DNA from: Rhizobium sp.
Lineage (GTDB): Bacteria; Pseudomonadota; Alphaproteobacteria; Rhizobiales; Rhizobiaceae
Length of the DNA stretch: 64,000 bases
NCBI GenBank assembly: GCA_019739215.1
Contig: JAHHDR010000021.1
Coordinates: 101,211 to 165,210 of the forward strand
Reading direction: 5' to 3'
Part shown: positions 35,489-46,087 of the stretch, piece by piece
Numbering within the stretch: position 1 is the stretch's first letter
Layout: each line of letters begins with the position of its first letter
Program-made: the position numbers and the translations under genes
The notes under the pieces: generated by a model
Seen by the model: only the letters and a program-made list of their open reading frames with translations
The model's database searches: none
What the model was told of the DNA's origin: nothing

Positions 35489-36892
35489 ATGGCCAAGGCC
35501 CGTACCCAATTCGTCTGCCAGAACTGTGGCGCCGTGCATTCCCGCTGGGCGGGCAAGTGCGAGGGCTGCGGCGCCTGGAACACCATCATCGAGGATGATC
35601 CGACATCAGGCATCGGCGGCGGGCCGAACCGCAGCCCGAAGAAGGGCCGGCCGGTGGCGCTCACCACGCTCGACGGCGAGATCGAGGAGGCGCCGCGTAT
35701 CGAATGCGGCATTTCCGAACTCGACCGGGTGACGGGTGGCGGTTTCGTGCGGGGTTCGGCGCTGTTGGTCGGCGGCGATCCCGGAATCGGGAAATCCACG
35801 CTGCTGATGCAGGCTGCCGCCGCGCTGGCCCGTCGCGGCCATAGGGTCATCTATGTCTCCGGCGAGGAGGCGGTGGCCCAGGTCAGGCTGCGGGCGCAGC
35901 GCCTGAAGGCTGCGGATGCCGGCGTGCTGATCGCGGCGGAGACCAATGTCGAGGACATTCTTGCCACCGTCGCCGAGGGCAAGCGCCCCGATCTCGTGAT
36001 CATCGATTCGATCCAGACGCTGTGGAGCGACATGGCCGAGGCTGCGCCCGGAACGGTGACCCAGGTGCGCGTCGGCGTCCAGGCGATGATCCGCTTCGCC
36101 AAGCAGACCGGCGCGGCAATGGTGCTGGTCGGTCACGTCACCAAGGACGGCCAGATCGCCGGACCCCGGGTCGTCGAGCACATGGTTGATGCGGTGCTCT
36201 ATTTCGAAGGTGATCGCGGTCACCATCATCGTATCATGCGCACGGTCAAGAACCGCTTCGGGCCGACTGACGAGATCGGTGTCTTCGAAATGTCCGATGC
36301 CGGCCTGCGCGAGGTGACCAATCCGTCCGAGCTCTTCCTGGGCGAGCGCAACGCGAAGTCTCCAGGTGCGGCGGTCTTCGCCGGCATCGAAGGCACCCGG
36401 CCGGTCCTGGTCGAGATCCAGGCGCTGGTGGCGCAGACGTCGCTCGGCACGCCGCGTCGCGCCGTTGTCGGCTGGGATTCCTCGCGGCTCGCCATGATCC
36501 TGGCCGTCCTCGAAGCCCACTGCGGCGTGCGCCTCGGCGGGCACGACGTCTATCTCAATGTCGCCGGTGGCTACCGGATCTCCGAACCGGCGGCCGATAT
36601 CGCGGTTGCGGCGGCGCTGGTTTCCTCGCTGGCCTCCCTTGCTCTTCCGCATGATTGTGTCTATTTCGGCGAGATAAGCCTGTCGGGCGCCGTCCGACCG
36701 GTCGGCCATACCGGATTGCGCCTTAAAGAAGCCGAGAAATTGGGTTTTCAGACCGCAGTGCTTCCGTCGGGTTCGGCGGAACTGCCTAAGGGGCTTTCCG
36801 GTCGGTGGTCGCAGATCGAGAGCCTTGCCGACCTCGTCGTCGGCATTGCCGGGTCGAAACATGTGGGCCGCGCCGGCGACGACGCGGATTGA
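35489..36892 (+). CDS. radA: DNA repair protein RadA
   Basis: The 467-residue protein has an N-terminal zinc finger (Cys10, 13, 24, 27), a RecA-like ATPase with GGDPGIGKST (about 94-103), the diagnostic KNRFG motif in MRTVKNRFGPTDEIG, and a C-terminal Lon-like domain. RadA is a hexameric helicase that promotes branch migration during recombination. Start and length are standard. It overlaps the frame-corrected parE end and is followed 94 bases later by cvpA, as in many Rhizobiales. Confidence 0.97.
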   Translation: MAKARTQFVCQNCGAVHSRWAGKCEGCGAWNTIIEDDPTSGIGGGPNRSPKKGRPVALTTLDGEIEEAPRIECGISELDRVTGGGFVRGSALLVGGDPGIGKSTLLMQAAAALARRGHRVIYVSGEEAVAQVRLRAQRLKAADAGVLIAAETNVEDILATVAEGKRPDLVIIDSIQTLWSDMAEAAPGTVTQVRVGVQAMIRFAKQTGAAMVLVGHVTKDGQIAGPRVVEHMVDAVLYFEGDRGHHHRIMRTVKNRFGPTDEIGVFEMSDAGLREVTNPSELFLGERNAKSPGAAVFAGIEGTRPVLVEIQALVAQTSLGTPRRAVVGWDSSRLAMILAVLEAHCGVRLGGHDVYLNVAGGYRISEPAADIAVAAALVSSLASLALPHDCVYFGEISLSGAVRPVGHTGLRLKEAEKLGFQTAVLPSGSAELPKGLSGRWSQIESLADLVVGIAGSKHVGRAGDDAD

Positions 36893-36986
36893 CACTTTCG
36901 TTTCGTCCGTCGCCGATGCTATATGGGCGCGCGTAAAAAGGGTTTGTTAACGGTGAGATACGTCCCGCCGTTCGTTGGAGAGATAG

Positions 36987-37620
36987 ATGCCCATTACAGG
37001 TTTTGACGGAATTGTTCTGGCGATCACGCTCTTCTCCGCCGTTCTTGCCATGGTCCGCGGCTTTTCCCGCGAAGTTCTCTCGCTGGTCAGTTGGTTCGGC
37101 TCTGCCTATGCAGCCTACAAGCTCTATCCATACGGCCTGCCGTACGCCAAGAATTTCATCGCCGACGAAAAAATTCGCCATCATCGCCTCGGCTGCCGCG
37201 ATCTTCCTGATCGCGCTGATCGTCATCTCGTTTATCACCATGCGCATCGCCGACATGATTATCGACAGTCGCATCGGTGCACTCGACCGCACCCTGGGCT
37301 TCATTTTCGGTGCAGCGCGCGGTATTCTCATCATCGTCGTTGCCGTCCAGTTCTTCAATGAATGGGTGCCGCCGACAAATCATCCGGCCTGGATCGCCGG
37401 TTCGAAATCGAAACCCTTCCTCGACGATCTCGGGGAGAAGCTGAAGAACGCGCTGCCGGAAGATGTGGCAGCCCTTCTGCGGAAGAAGATCGAAGAGAAG
37501 CTGGACGACGGCCAGGAGAATGCGACGCCTCCTGCCGAAACGTCGACGGAAACCGCACCGGCCGATACCTCGACCGATACGGCTCCGGCGGAGGACGACA
37601 CCACGACGCCGCAGCAATAG
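36987..37620 (+). pseudogene. cvpA: CvpA family membrane protein, frameshifted
   Basis: The frame from ATG 36987 encodes MPITGFDGIVLAITLFSAVLAM and two membrane segments up to NFIADEK, then shifts. The remaining part, in the next frame, begins FAIIASAAAIFLIALIVISF and ends at 37620. Deleting one A from the A6 run at 37168-37173 joins them into a normal 210-residue CvpA, a colicin-V-production/division-associated inner-membrane protein. It lies directly upstream of purF, the classic cvpA-purF pairing. The tail after the last helix is acidic and Thr/Pro-rich. A sequencing insertion is likelier than a real mutation. Confidence 0.88.
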
Positions 37621-37666
37621 GCCGGTCCGACCCGGCGCTGACCCCTGAAAAAGGCGAATTCGATGA

Positions 37667-39151
37667 GTGACAGTTTTTTCCCGTCTCGAAGACGAACTCG
37701 ATGGCGACACCCTGCATGAGGAATGCGGGGTGTTCGGCATTCTGGGGCACCCCGATGCTTCCGCGCTGACCGCGCTCGGCCTGCACGCGCTCCAGCACCG
37801 TGGCCAGGAGGCGGCGGGCATCGTCTCCTTCGACGGCAAGCAGTTCCGCGCCGAAAAGCACATGGGTCTGGTCGGCGATCACTACACCAACCCGGCGACG
37901 CTGGCCAAGCTGCCGGGCGAGGTGGCCATCGGCCACACCCGCTATTCGACGACCGGCGAGGTGGCGTTGCGCAACGTCCAGCCGCTGTTCGCCGAACTCG
38001 AGGTCGGCGGCATCGCCATCGCGCATAACGGCAATTTCACCAACGGGCTGACGCTGCGGCGCCAGATCATCTCCACCGGCGCGATCTGTCAGTCGACGTC
38101 GGACACCGAGGTCGTGCTGCACCTCATCGCTCGCTCGCGCCATTCTTCGACCGCCGACCGGTTCATCGACGCGATCCGCCAGATGGAAGGCGGCTATTCC
38201 ATGGTGGCGATGACCCGCACCAAGCTGATTGCCGCGCGCGACCCGATCGGCATCCGGCCGCTGGTCATGGGTGACCTCGACGGCAAGCCGATCTTCTGCT
38301 CGGAAACCTGCGCCCTCGACATCATCGGCGCGAAATATGTTCGCGACGTCGAGAATGGCGAGGTCATCATCTGCGAAATCCAGCCGGACGGGTCCATCGC
38401 CATCGAGACCCGCAAGCCGGCGCGTCCCGAGCCAGAGCGGCTCTGCCTGTTCGAATATGTCTACTTTGCCCGCCCCGACTCGGTCGTCGGCGGCCGCAGC
38501 GTCTATGTGGCGCGCAAGAACATGGGCATGAACCTCGCCAAGGAATCCCCGGTCGAGGGCGATGTCGTGGTGCCGGTTCCCGATGGCGGCACGCCGGCGG
38601 CACTGGGCTACGCGCAGCAGAGCGGCATCCCCTTCGAATACGGCATCATCCGGAACCACTATGTCGGCCGCACATTCATCGAACCGACGCAGCAGATCCG
38701 GGCCTTCGGCGTCAAGCTCAAGCATTCGGCCAATCGGGCGATGATCGCGGGCAAGCGCGTCGTGCTGGTGGATGATTCGATCGTGCGTGGCACGACCTCG
38801 GTCAAGATCGTCCAGATGATCCGCGATGCCGGCGCCAGCGAAGTGCATATCCGCGTTGCCAGCCCGATGATCTATCACCCGGACTTCTACGGCATCGACA
38901 CGCCCGACGCCGACAAGTTGCTGGCCAACCAGTGCGCCGATGTCGAGGCGATGGCGAAGTTCATCGGCTGCGATTCACTCGCCTTCCTCTCGATCGACGG
39001 TCTCTACCAGGCAGTCGGCGGCGAACCGCGCAACAATGCCAAGCCGCAGTTCACAGACCATTATTTCACCGGCGACTATCCCACCCGGCTGCTTGACAAG
39101 GATGGCGAGGCCATGGGCCACAAGCTCTCCGTCATGGTGAGCCACGGCTGA
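37667..39151 (+). CDS. purF: Amidophosphoribosyltransferase
   Basis: This 494-residue enzyme carries out the first committed step of purine synthesis, making phosphoribosylamine from PRPP and glutamine. The short propeptide before the catalytic cysteine (Cys20 in HEECGVFG) should be removed on maturation. ALQHRGQEAAG belongs to the glutaminase domain, and VLVDDSIVRGTT is the PRPP loop. As printed it must start at GTG 37667. One T fewer in the T6 run at 37674-37679 would instead allow ATG 37663 (MSDSFSRLEDE), so a small insertion error at the start is possible. Confidence 0.95.
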   Translation: MTVFSRLEDELDGDTLHEECGVFGILGHPDASALTALGLHALQHRGQEAAGIVSFDGKQFRAEKHMGLVGDHYTNPATLAKLPGEVAIGHTRYSTTGEVALRNVQPLFAELEVGGIAIAHNGNFTNGLTLRRQIISTGAICQSTSDTEVVLHLIARSRHSSTADRFIDAIRQMEGGYSMVAMTRTKLIAARDPIGIRPLVMGDLDGKPIFCSETCALDIIGAKYVRDVENGEVIICEIQPDGSIAIETRKPARPEPERLCLFEYVYFARPDSVVGGRSVYVARKNMGMNLAKESPVEGDVVVPVPDGGTPAALGYAQQSGIPFEYGIIRNHYVGRTFIEPTQQIRAFGVKLKHSANRAMIAGKRVVLVDDSIVRGTTSVKIVQMIRDAGASEVHIRVASPMIYHPDFYGIDTPDADKLLANQCADVEAMAKFIGCDSLAFLSIDGLYQAVGGEPRNNAKPQFTDHYFTGDYPTRLLDKDGEAMGHKLSVMVSHG

Positions 39152-39216
39152 TAGCGCGTCCGCGCACCGTCAATGGGAGGGCGCCGAGCCTTCCCGGCAT
39201 TCAATGCAGGGGAACC

Positions 39217-39956
39217 ATGACCATCGACCTCAAGGGCCGCATCGCGCTCGTCACCGGCGCCTCGCGCGGCATCGGTTATTTCACGGCTCTCGAGTTGTCC
39301 CGCGCCGGCGCCCATGTGGTTGCGGTGGGCACGCACCGTAGGCGGGCTCGAGGAACTTGATGACGAGATCCAGAAAGGCGGCGGAAGCGCCACGCTCGTA
39401 CCCATGGATCTCACCGACATGAAGGCGATCGATGCGCTCGGCGGCGCAATCTTCGAGCGCTGGGGCAAGCTCGACATCCTGGTCGCCAATGCCGGCGTGC
39501 TGGGCACCATCTCGCCGATCGGTCATGTCGAGGCCAAGGTCTTCGACAAGGTCATGGCTGTCAACGTGACGGCCACCTGGCGGATCATCCGCTCGGTCGA
39601 CCCGCTTCTCCAGAAGTCGGATGCCGGCCGGGCGCTCATTCTATCCTCCGCCGCAGCCCACAAATGCCGCCCGTTCTGGGGTCCGTACTCTGCCTCCAAG
39701 GCCGCCGTCGAGGCGCTGGCCCGCACCTGGGCCGCCGAATGCGAGCGCCTGCCTCTGCGTGTTGTCAGCATCGATCCGGGTGCGACGCGCACCGCCATGC
39801 GCGCCCAGGCAATGCCGGGCGAGGATCCGGAGACGCTGCCGCATCCGTCCGAAGTAGCACGGGCGATCACCGCGCTGGCGGGACCCGACATGCGCGAGAC
39901 CGGCCGGCTCTACATCGTCAGGGAAAAAGCGCTTTGCCGACTACGTGATGCCTTGA
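39217..39956 (+). pseudogene. Short-chain dehydrogenase/reductase, frameshifted twice
   Basis: Three consecutive frames together spell a normal SDR of 245 residues. The first (from ATG 39217, with AGGGGA upstream) has the Rossmann motif TGASRGIG. The second starts after an extra G at 39327-39329 and has NAGVLGTI and the YSASKAAVEALA active site (Tyr-x3-Lys). The third, after an extra A at 39924-39928, gives EKRFADYVMP and a stop at 39954-39956. Two single-base insertions in short homopolymers explain everything. The SDR gene after purF is a usual rhizobial neighbour. Substrate unknown. Confidence 0.85.
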
Positions 39957-40060
39957 CGCTGGCAGGGTCGCGCGCTGGTCTTCGGACGGCGCCGGTCTTC
40001 TGGTCCGGGACCTGACTCCCTGTCGTTTTGCGCGATCGATCGATCCGGTGCCGGAGGGAG

Positions 40061-42212
40061 ATGGGTTTGGAGACTGCAGTTCTGGCCGTCCTGTTCGGGG
40101 CGATCGTCGCCTGGCTCATCGTTGCGGCGCGCGAAGAGGGGGCGGGCGGGATCACCTATTCGCAGGCTATCCGCTTCAGCCTTTACCGCTTCCTTTTGGG
40201 AATCCGGCACAGCGGTTTCATCAGCCGACCAGACTCGACAGGCCCACGCGTCTACTGCCTGCTCGCCCAGTCCCGCCTCGATGTTCCCATCCTGCGCTCG
40301 TTCCTTCCGGCCCAGACGTTCCATATCGACATGAGCGACGAGGCGGATGAATCCGGTTCGATCACGCTGTTCAGGTCGGTGATGGCTGGACAGGGTATTG
40401 TCTGCCTCTACCTGCCGCCCGAGGTCGAAGCGTCTGCCCGAACCCTCCGCTTCCTCGGCGACGCCGGTACGGCGGCACGCGAAGCCGGCGCCAGGATCGT
40501 GCCGGTCTTCCTGCGGGGAACCCGGTTCTCGCTCTTCTCGCTGCTGGCCCGCGAGGCCGCGCCACGCAGCCTGCTTCCGCAGGTCACGATCAGCGCCTGT
40601 CCGGAATTTTCGCTCGCATCGGGTCATGACGATGGCTATGAGACAGCATTGCTCGACGGCATGGCGCGAGCCAGGTTCGACTCCGTCAATCTCGACACGA
40701 CACTGTTCGAGGCGCTGGTCGCGGCAGCCCGGCAGTATGGGCCGTCCCGGGAGATCCTGGAGGATGCGCTCGGTGGCAGGCTGACATACCGGAAGTTGCT
40801 GGTGGGCATTCGCGCGCTGGCCGGCAGGATCGACGCCGAGGGCACGGCCGGCAGTTCCATTGGCCTGCTCCTGCCGAACTCCAACGGCTTGATCCTCACG
40901 CTCTTCGCGATCCTGTCCAGCGGGCGGGTTGCTGCATTCGTGAACTACACCGCGGGAAATGCGGCGGTCCTCTCCGCGCTGTCGACCGGCGACATACGGT
41001 TGGTGCTGACCTCCCGGGCATTCATTGAAAAGGCCGACCTCGGCGAACTCGCCGCCAGCGTCGTGGGGGCGGGTGTCCGGCTCGCCTATGTCGAGGACCT
41101 GAGAGACTCGATCGGCTGGCGGGAAAAGGCCCGGGCATTCGTGCTGTGGCGCCGTCCGCTGGTCGCGCGCAAGGCGGACGATCCCGCGGTCGTGCTGTTC
41201 ACGTCGGGTTCGGAAGGCACGCCGAAAGGCGTGGTGCTGTCCTCCCGCAGCCTTGTCGCAAACGCCGCGCAGGCCGACTGCCGCATCGATTTCTCCTGCA
41301 CAGACACGCTGTTCAACGTGCTGCCGTTGTTTCACTCCTTCGGCCTGCTTGGTGGCGCCTTCCTGCCGCTCCTTTATGGCGTCAGGTTGTTTCTCTACCC
41401 CTCGCCGCTGCACTACAAGCTGATCCCGGCGGTCGCCCGCAAGGTGGCGCCCACTGTAATGTTCGGCACCGACACATTCCTCAACGGCTATGCCAGGGCG
41501 GCCAAGGAGGGAGACTTCGGCAGCCTGCGCATGATCGTCGCCGGCGCCGAGGCCGTCAGGCCGGAAACGCGCAAGACCTATCGCGACCGCTTCGATGCCC
41601 TGATCGTCGAGGGCTATGGGATGACCGAGGCGTCGCCCGTGGTCGCCGTCAACTCCGCGGCCTTCAATCGGGCGGGTACGGTGGGGCGGCTGCTGCCGGG
41701 CATGAGCATGCGCATCGAACCGGTGGAAGGCATCGAAGGGGCAGGCAGGCTGCATATTTCGGGGCCTAACCTGATGCTCGGCTATCTCAAGGACGACCTG
41801 CCCGGCATCCTTCAGCCACGCGACAGTGGCTGGCATGACACGGGAGACATCGTCTCGGTCGACAGGGACGGCTTCATCACCATCCGCGGTCGGGCGCGGC
41901 GCTTTGCCAAGATCGCCGGCGAAATGGTCTCTCTGGGTGCTGTGGAAATGATGGTCAGGCAGCTCTGGCCGGAAGCCGACCACGCCGCCGTTGCCATTCC
42001 CGACGCCAGGCGCGGCGAGCGGATCGTATTGCTGACGACGCAGTCCACCTGCACGCAGGGACGAACTGATCGCCTATTCGAAGCGTTACGGTGCCGCAGA
42101 ACTGATGATTCCGGACGCCATAGTGGCGACCGACGCCCTGCCGCTTCTCGGGAGCGGCAAGATCGACTATCCGGCTGCCGCGCGCCTAGTCGCGGGGCAG
42201 GGGATCGCCTGA
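40061..42212 (+). CDS. Aas-like acyl-CoA/acyl-ACP synthetase with degenerate acyltransferase domain, C-terminus frameshifted
   Basis: The frame-corrected protein has 716 residues: one N-terminal membrane segment, a region related to the PlsC acyltransferase half of Aas, then an AMP-forming synthetase with FTSGSEGTPKGVVL, GYGMTEASPVV and DTGDIVSVDRDGF. In the N-terminal half the catalytic His-x4-Asp seems lost (AQSRLD where family members read NHxSxxD) and the EGR motif is missing, so only acyl activation is expected. An extra G in GGG at 42058-42060 breaks the frame; without it the protein ends GKIDYPAAARLVAGQGIA at 42212. It could recycle fatty acids in the membrane. Confidence 0.82.
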
Positions 42213-43065
42213 GGCTTTCGGCGCGGTGCCGTCCTCCGGCACGATGCCTTCCTCGACATCGATTTCCGAAGGCGGCAACGAGCCGTATTTCTTCGACCAG
42301 GCCCGCGCGCCAAAGGGGATCGTGCACAGATAGAGGATCGAGGTCGCCGCCAGCACCTGCCAGGTGTAGCTCATCAGCAGCGCCACATAGACCACGACGA
42401 CGAGGATGAAGGGCAGGGCATTTTCGCGACGGATGACACCCTGCGCCTTGCCCGACCATACAGGAATGCGCGAGACGAGAAGATAGCCGATCAGCAGCGT
42501 GTAGGCGGCCGAAGCATAGCCGTAGGCGGGTGTGGCCTCGACGCCGAGGAAGCCGAGATAAACCGGCAGCATCACCAGAAGTGCGCCAGCGGGCGCCGGC
42601 ACGCCGACGAAATATTCGGACAGCCATTTCGGCTTGTTGGGCCGGTCCACCATCACGTTGAAACCGTGCCAGCCGCAGCCCGGCGGAGATCGCGAAGATC
42701 AGCGCCGCGATCCAGCCGAACGAACGCGCCTCGTCCAGCACATAGACATAGAGCACCAGCGCCGGCGCCACGCCGAAATTGACAATGTCGGCGAGTGAAT
42801 CCATCTGCACGCCGAAATTCGACGTCGCACGCATCATCCTGGCAATCCGGCCATCGATGCCGTCGAGGAAGGCCGCAAGCAGAACCATGGCGACCGCGAG
42901 TTCGTAGCGGCCCTCGAAGGCCAGACGGATACCCGTCAGGCCGGCGCAGATTGCCAGCACCGTGATCAGGTTCGGCACCATCATCCGAAGCGGGATTTCC
43001 CGCAGGCGCGGGCCGCGCGCGCCATCGTCCTTCTGGTTGCCGGGGGGAGTTGCTGCGCTATCCAT
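42186..43065 (-). pseudogene. pssA: CDP-diacylglycerol-serine O-phosphatidyltransferase, frameshifted
   Basis: Two minus-strand frames join to a 292-residue PssA. The first has the CDP-alcohol phosphotransferase motif DGIDGRIARMMRATSNFGVQMDSLAD (metal-binding Asp residues; signature D-G-x2-A-R variant). The second continues NVMVDRPNKPKWLSEYF with several membrane helices. One T too many in the gene (AAA at 42661-42663 on the plus strand) separates them. PssA makes phosphatidylserine, which the adjacent Psd decarboxylates to phosphatidylethanolamine. The ATG at 43065 has GAGGA upstream inside the psd end. The gene overlaps the 3' end of the convergent synthetase. Confidence 0.87.
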
Positions 43066-43073
43066 CGGCGTCC

Positions 43074-43772
43074 TCACATCCGCCGGCTGAGCACCGGCCC
43101 CTTGTCGCTGCCGAATTCGGCCAGTACGGTCTCGCCGCCGATGGCCGACTGGCCGACGGTGACGCGTGGCGTGAAGCCCTCCGGCAGGTAGACGTCGAGG
43201 CGCGAGCCGAAGCGGATCAGGCCGAAGCGCTGGCCGGCATCGACATGCATTGTCGGCGTCACCCAGCAGACGATCCGTCGTGCCACCAGACCTGCGACCT
43301 GAACGACGCCGATACGCCCGTGCCCGGTATCGATGACCAGACCGTTGCGCTCGTTTTCCTCGCTCGCCTTGTCCAGATCCGCATTGACGAATTTTCCAGC
43401 CCGGTAGACGACGTGCTCGACGGTGCCGCGCATCGGCGCACGGTTCACATGGCAGTCGAAGACATTCATGAAAATCGAGATCTTCAGCATCGGCTCGGAG
43501 GAGAGCGCGAGCTCCGTCGGCGGCACCGTCATGGAGACCAGCGACACCGTGCCATCGGCCGGGCTCAGCGTATAGTCATCCTCCTGAGGCACCGATCGTT
43601 CGGGGTCGCGGAAGAAATAGGCGCACCAGGCCGTCAGCACCATGCCGATCCAGAAGAGCGGCATCCACAGGAAGCCCAGTATCAGCGACACCGCGAAGAA
43701 GGCCACGATGAATTTGTGCCCTTCCGGATGGATCGGCACGAGCGTCTTGCGGATCGTCTTGACGAGGCTCAT
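43074..43772 (-). CDS. psd: Phosphatidylserine decarboxylase
   Basis: The 232-residue membrane-bound enzyme forms phosphatidylethanolamine from the PssA product. [13 protein letters not shown] is a family hallmark. The self-cleavage site is the Gly-Ser of RFGSRLD, with Ser190 becoming the pyruvoyl group. Two hydrophobic segments lie near residues 20-55. This is the short alphaproteobacterial form. The gene is intact, unlike its neighbours on both sides, and precedes pssA with the stop inside the pssA ribosome site, so translation is probably coupled. Confidence 0.96.
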   Translation of the reverse strand: MSLVKTIRKTLVPIHPEGHKFIVAFFAVSLILGFLWMPLFWIGMVLTAWCAYFFRDPERSVPQEDDYTLSPADGTVSLVSMTVPPTELALSSEPMLKISIFMNVFDCHVNRAPMRGTVEHVVYRAGKFVNADLDKASEENERNGLVIDTGHGRIGVVQVAGLVARRIVCWVTPTMHVDAGQRFGLIRFGSRLDVYLPEGFTPRVTVGQSAIGGETVLAEFGSDKGPVLSRRM

Positions 43773-43928
43773 TCGGTTTTCAGTCTCCTGCTTGTGGGCA
43801 TCGGCCTAGCGCGAAATGGGGTCACACTCAACCATGTTCAAGGCGGAAAGGTTGCGCGGCGTCCTCGGCGGGCCTAGCCGTTGCGTGACCGAAGGCGTCC
43901 CGCAGGTTAGTGCCGGGCCCAAAGGCGC

Positions 43929-45051
43929 TCAAACATACCGCCGCTCGTAGCGTCGGCCCAGGCTTGTCAGCAGTTCGTAACCGATGGTACCGGCCGACCG
44001 CGCCGCCTCGTCGAGCGTGATCCCTGTTCCGAAAAGGCAGATGTAGTCGCCCGTCGCGGACGTCGTCTTCGGGAACGTCGGTCACGTCGAACGCCGTCAG
44101 GTCCATGGTGACCCGGCCAATGATCGGGACCCGCCGGCCGGCGATCGCGCCGAGCCCGCCCTGTTGCAGGGAGTGCCGAAGCGCAACGCCGGAGCCCGAG
44201 AGCGCGCGCGGCCAGCCGTCGGCATAGCCGGCACCCACGATCGCCAGCCGGCTGTCGCGTGTGAGCCGATGGGTGGCACCGTAGGAGACGAACTCGCCGG
44301 CTGCGGCATGGCGGATCTGCAGAATCCGCGCCTCTGCCCGAACGACGGACTGCATCGGGTTGGCCTCTCCCGCGATCGGTTCGCCACCGTAGAGCGCGAT
44401 ACCCGGGCGGGTCAGGTCGCAGTGATAGTCGGGGCCGAGGAATATTGCGCCGGAGCTGGCGAGACTTGACTCGATCCCTTCAAAAGCCTGCCGAACCGAT
44501 TGAAAGGACAAATGTTGCCGGCGATTCAGCGCATGGTCGCGCGCGTCGGCGCAGGCGAGATGGCTCATCACCATGACCGGCCTCCCATTCATGCTGGCAA
44601 TGCTTGCGGTATCGGCGACGGAGAATCCCAGGCGATTCATGCCGGTATCGATATTGAGCGCGAAGGGATCGGAGCGGCCCATGGCCCGGAAGGCATCGAG
44701 TTGTTCAGCGGAGGCGAGAACGGGTATCAGGCCGGCAGAAATTATCTGCGCTTCCTGCCCCGCCCAGAAGCCGGAGAGAACGAAGATTCGGGCCTCGCCA
44801 ACCCACCGGCGCAGTGCCTCGCCCTCGCTCATCGTCGCCACGAAGAAGGTCCGGCAGCCGGCACGGTCAAGTATCCGCGCGACCTGTTCGGCACCCAGGC
44901 CATAGGCGTCGGCCTTGAGCACCGCGCCGGTCTCCGACGCCACTGCCATTGACCGCAGGCTGCGCCAGTTGGCCGCGATGGCGCCCGTGTCGATCGTGAG
45001 GCGGGCGGGAGCGATGTCGAAACCCGTGTTCTTGGTCAGCGTCTGGTCCAT
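43929..45051 (-). pseudogene. alr: Alanine racemase, frameshifted near the C-terminus (left copy)
   Basis: The PLP enzyme that makes D-alanine for peptidoglycan. From ATG 45051 (MDQTLTKN) the frame shows the PLP-lysine motif AVLKADAYGLG (Lys46), NIDTGMNRLGF, and SYGATHRLTRDSRLAIVGAGYADG. At DVRDG the present frame drifts to RLHLPFRN and runs on to 43828. Removing one G from the run at about 44058 restores GDYICLFGTGITLDEAARS and a stop at 43929, giving 373 residues. Divergent from the araC gene. Bases from 44555 onward lie in the left palindrome arm. Confidence 0.88.
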
Positions 45052-45139
45052 GGCCGCGCTCTTAATCCTTCGTTCCCGCCACGGCAAGCGTGCAACTTTT
45101 GTACAAGACGGGCCGGGGCGATTGAATTATGGATTGGCC

Positions 45140-46000
45140 ATGCAGAACGTTTCCCAGGCCGAGGCCACCCAGGCCATACCGGTGACCGACCGGGAGAACA
45201 CCGATTTCTGGAGGGCCACGCGCTTCAGGGACATGGAGTGCATGGCCGCGACATTCGTCACCCACGAATTCGCACCGCATTCACACGATACCTTCTCCAT
45301 CGGCGCCATCGAGGCGGGGTGCCAGATCGCTCGCATCCGGGGCGAACGTGAGCATACCGGCCCGGGCGCTCTCTACCTCCTCAATCCGGGCGAAATCCAC
45401 GACGGAGCCCCCGGCGTCAGCGGGGGCTATCGCTACCGAATGATCTACCCCGACACCGAGCTGCTGAGGGGTATCATCGAGGACGTCACCGGACGGGCCT
45501 TCAACGGCGCGCCGAGCTTCTCGAAGCAGTTGCTGCAGGATGAAGCCCTGGCAATGGATTTCGCCCATGCCCACCGTCTGGTCCAGGACGGCGTGGACGA
45601 CCTTCTTGCCGAGGAAGCCATGTATCGCGTGCTCTCCCACATGTTCATCCGTTACGGCAGCGCCATCATCACACCGCCTAAGGAGACCGGCAGGAGCAAG
45701 GCAGGGCGCGCACGGGATTTTCTCGCTTCGAACTTCACGAGTGAAGTCGGGCTCGAGGCACTGGCCGGGATCGCCGGCCTGAGCCGCGCCCACCTGATCC
45801 GTGCCTTCCGGCGGGAGTTCTTCATCACCCCGCACGCATTCCAGACCGACCTGCGCGTCCGGCACGCGCGCCGCCTTCTGCGCGAGGGAGCCTCGCCGTC
45901 GGATACTGCCATCGAATGCGGTTTTGCCGACCAGGCGCATTTGACGCGCCATTTCAAGGCGCGCATCGGCGTCACGCCCGCGGCCTATCGCAGGGGCTGA
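45140..46000 (+). CDS. AraC family transcriptional regulator (left copy)
   Basis: The 286-residue protein has an N-terminal cupin-like ligand-binding domain (HEFAPHSHDTFSIGAIEAG, LYLLNPGEIHDG) and a C-terminal double helix-turn-helix (about 185-286: LEALAGIAGLSRAHLIRAFRREF, then PSDTAIECGFADQAHLTRHFKARIGVTPAAYRRG). The ATG at 45140 is used; an open frame upstream crosses the divergent alr gene. azlC follows 87 bases downstream on the same strand, so this is the probable regulator of the AzlCD exporter, perhaps sensing a branched-chain or related amino acid. Confidence 0.93.
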   Translation: MQNVSQAEATQAIPVTDRENTDFWRATRFRDMECMAATFVTHEFAPHSHDTFSIGAIEAGCQIARIRGEREHTGPGALYLLNPGEIHDGAPGVSGGYRYRMIYPDTELLRGIIEDVTGRAFNGAPSFSKQLLQDEALAMDFAHAHRLVQDGVDDLLAEEAMYRVLSHMFIRYGSAIITPPKETGRSKAGRARDFLASNFTSEVGLEALAGIAGLSRAHLIRAFRREFFITPHAFQTDLRVRHARRLLREGASPSDTAIECGFADQAHLTRHFKARIGVTPAAYRRG

Positions 46001-46087
46001 CCGACAATCGGTCCGGCCGAGCACTTTTGTTCAAGACCAGATGCGCATTGGCACATTATCCGGAAGACCCCACCATCCGGAGTGCCC

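Noticed and set aside
39314..40015. SDR starting at 39314 as an intact shorter gene
   Set aside because: The start would lack the Rossmann TGASRGIG motif, which is present just upstream in the shifted frame, and the tail is also out of frame.
39941..41983. Minus-strand frame of 680 codons opposite the acyl synthetase
   Set aside because: Shadow of the synthetase; residue use typical of reverse-frame GC-rich DNA.
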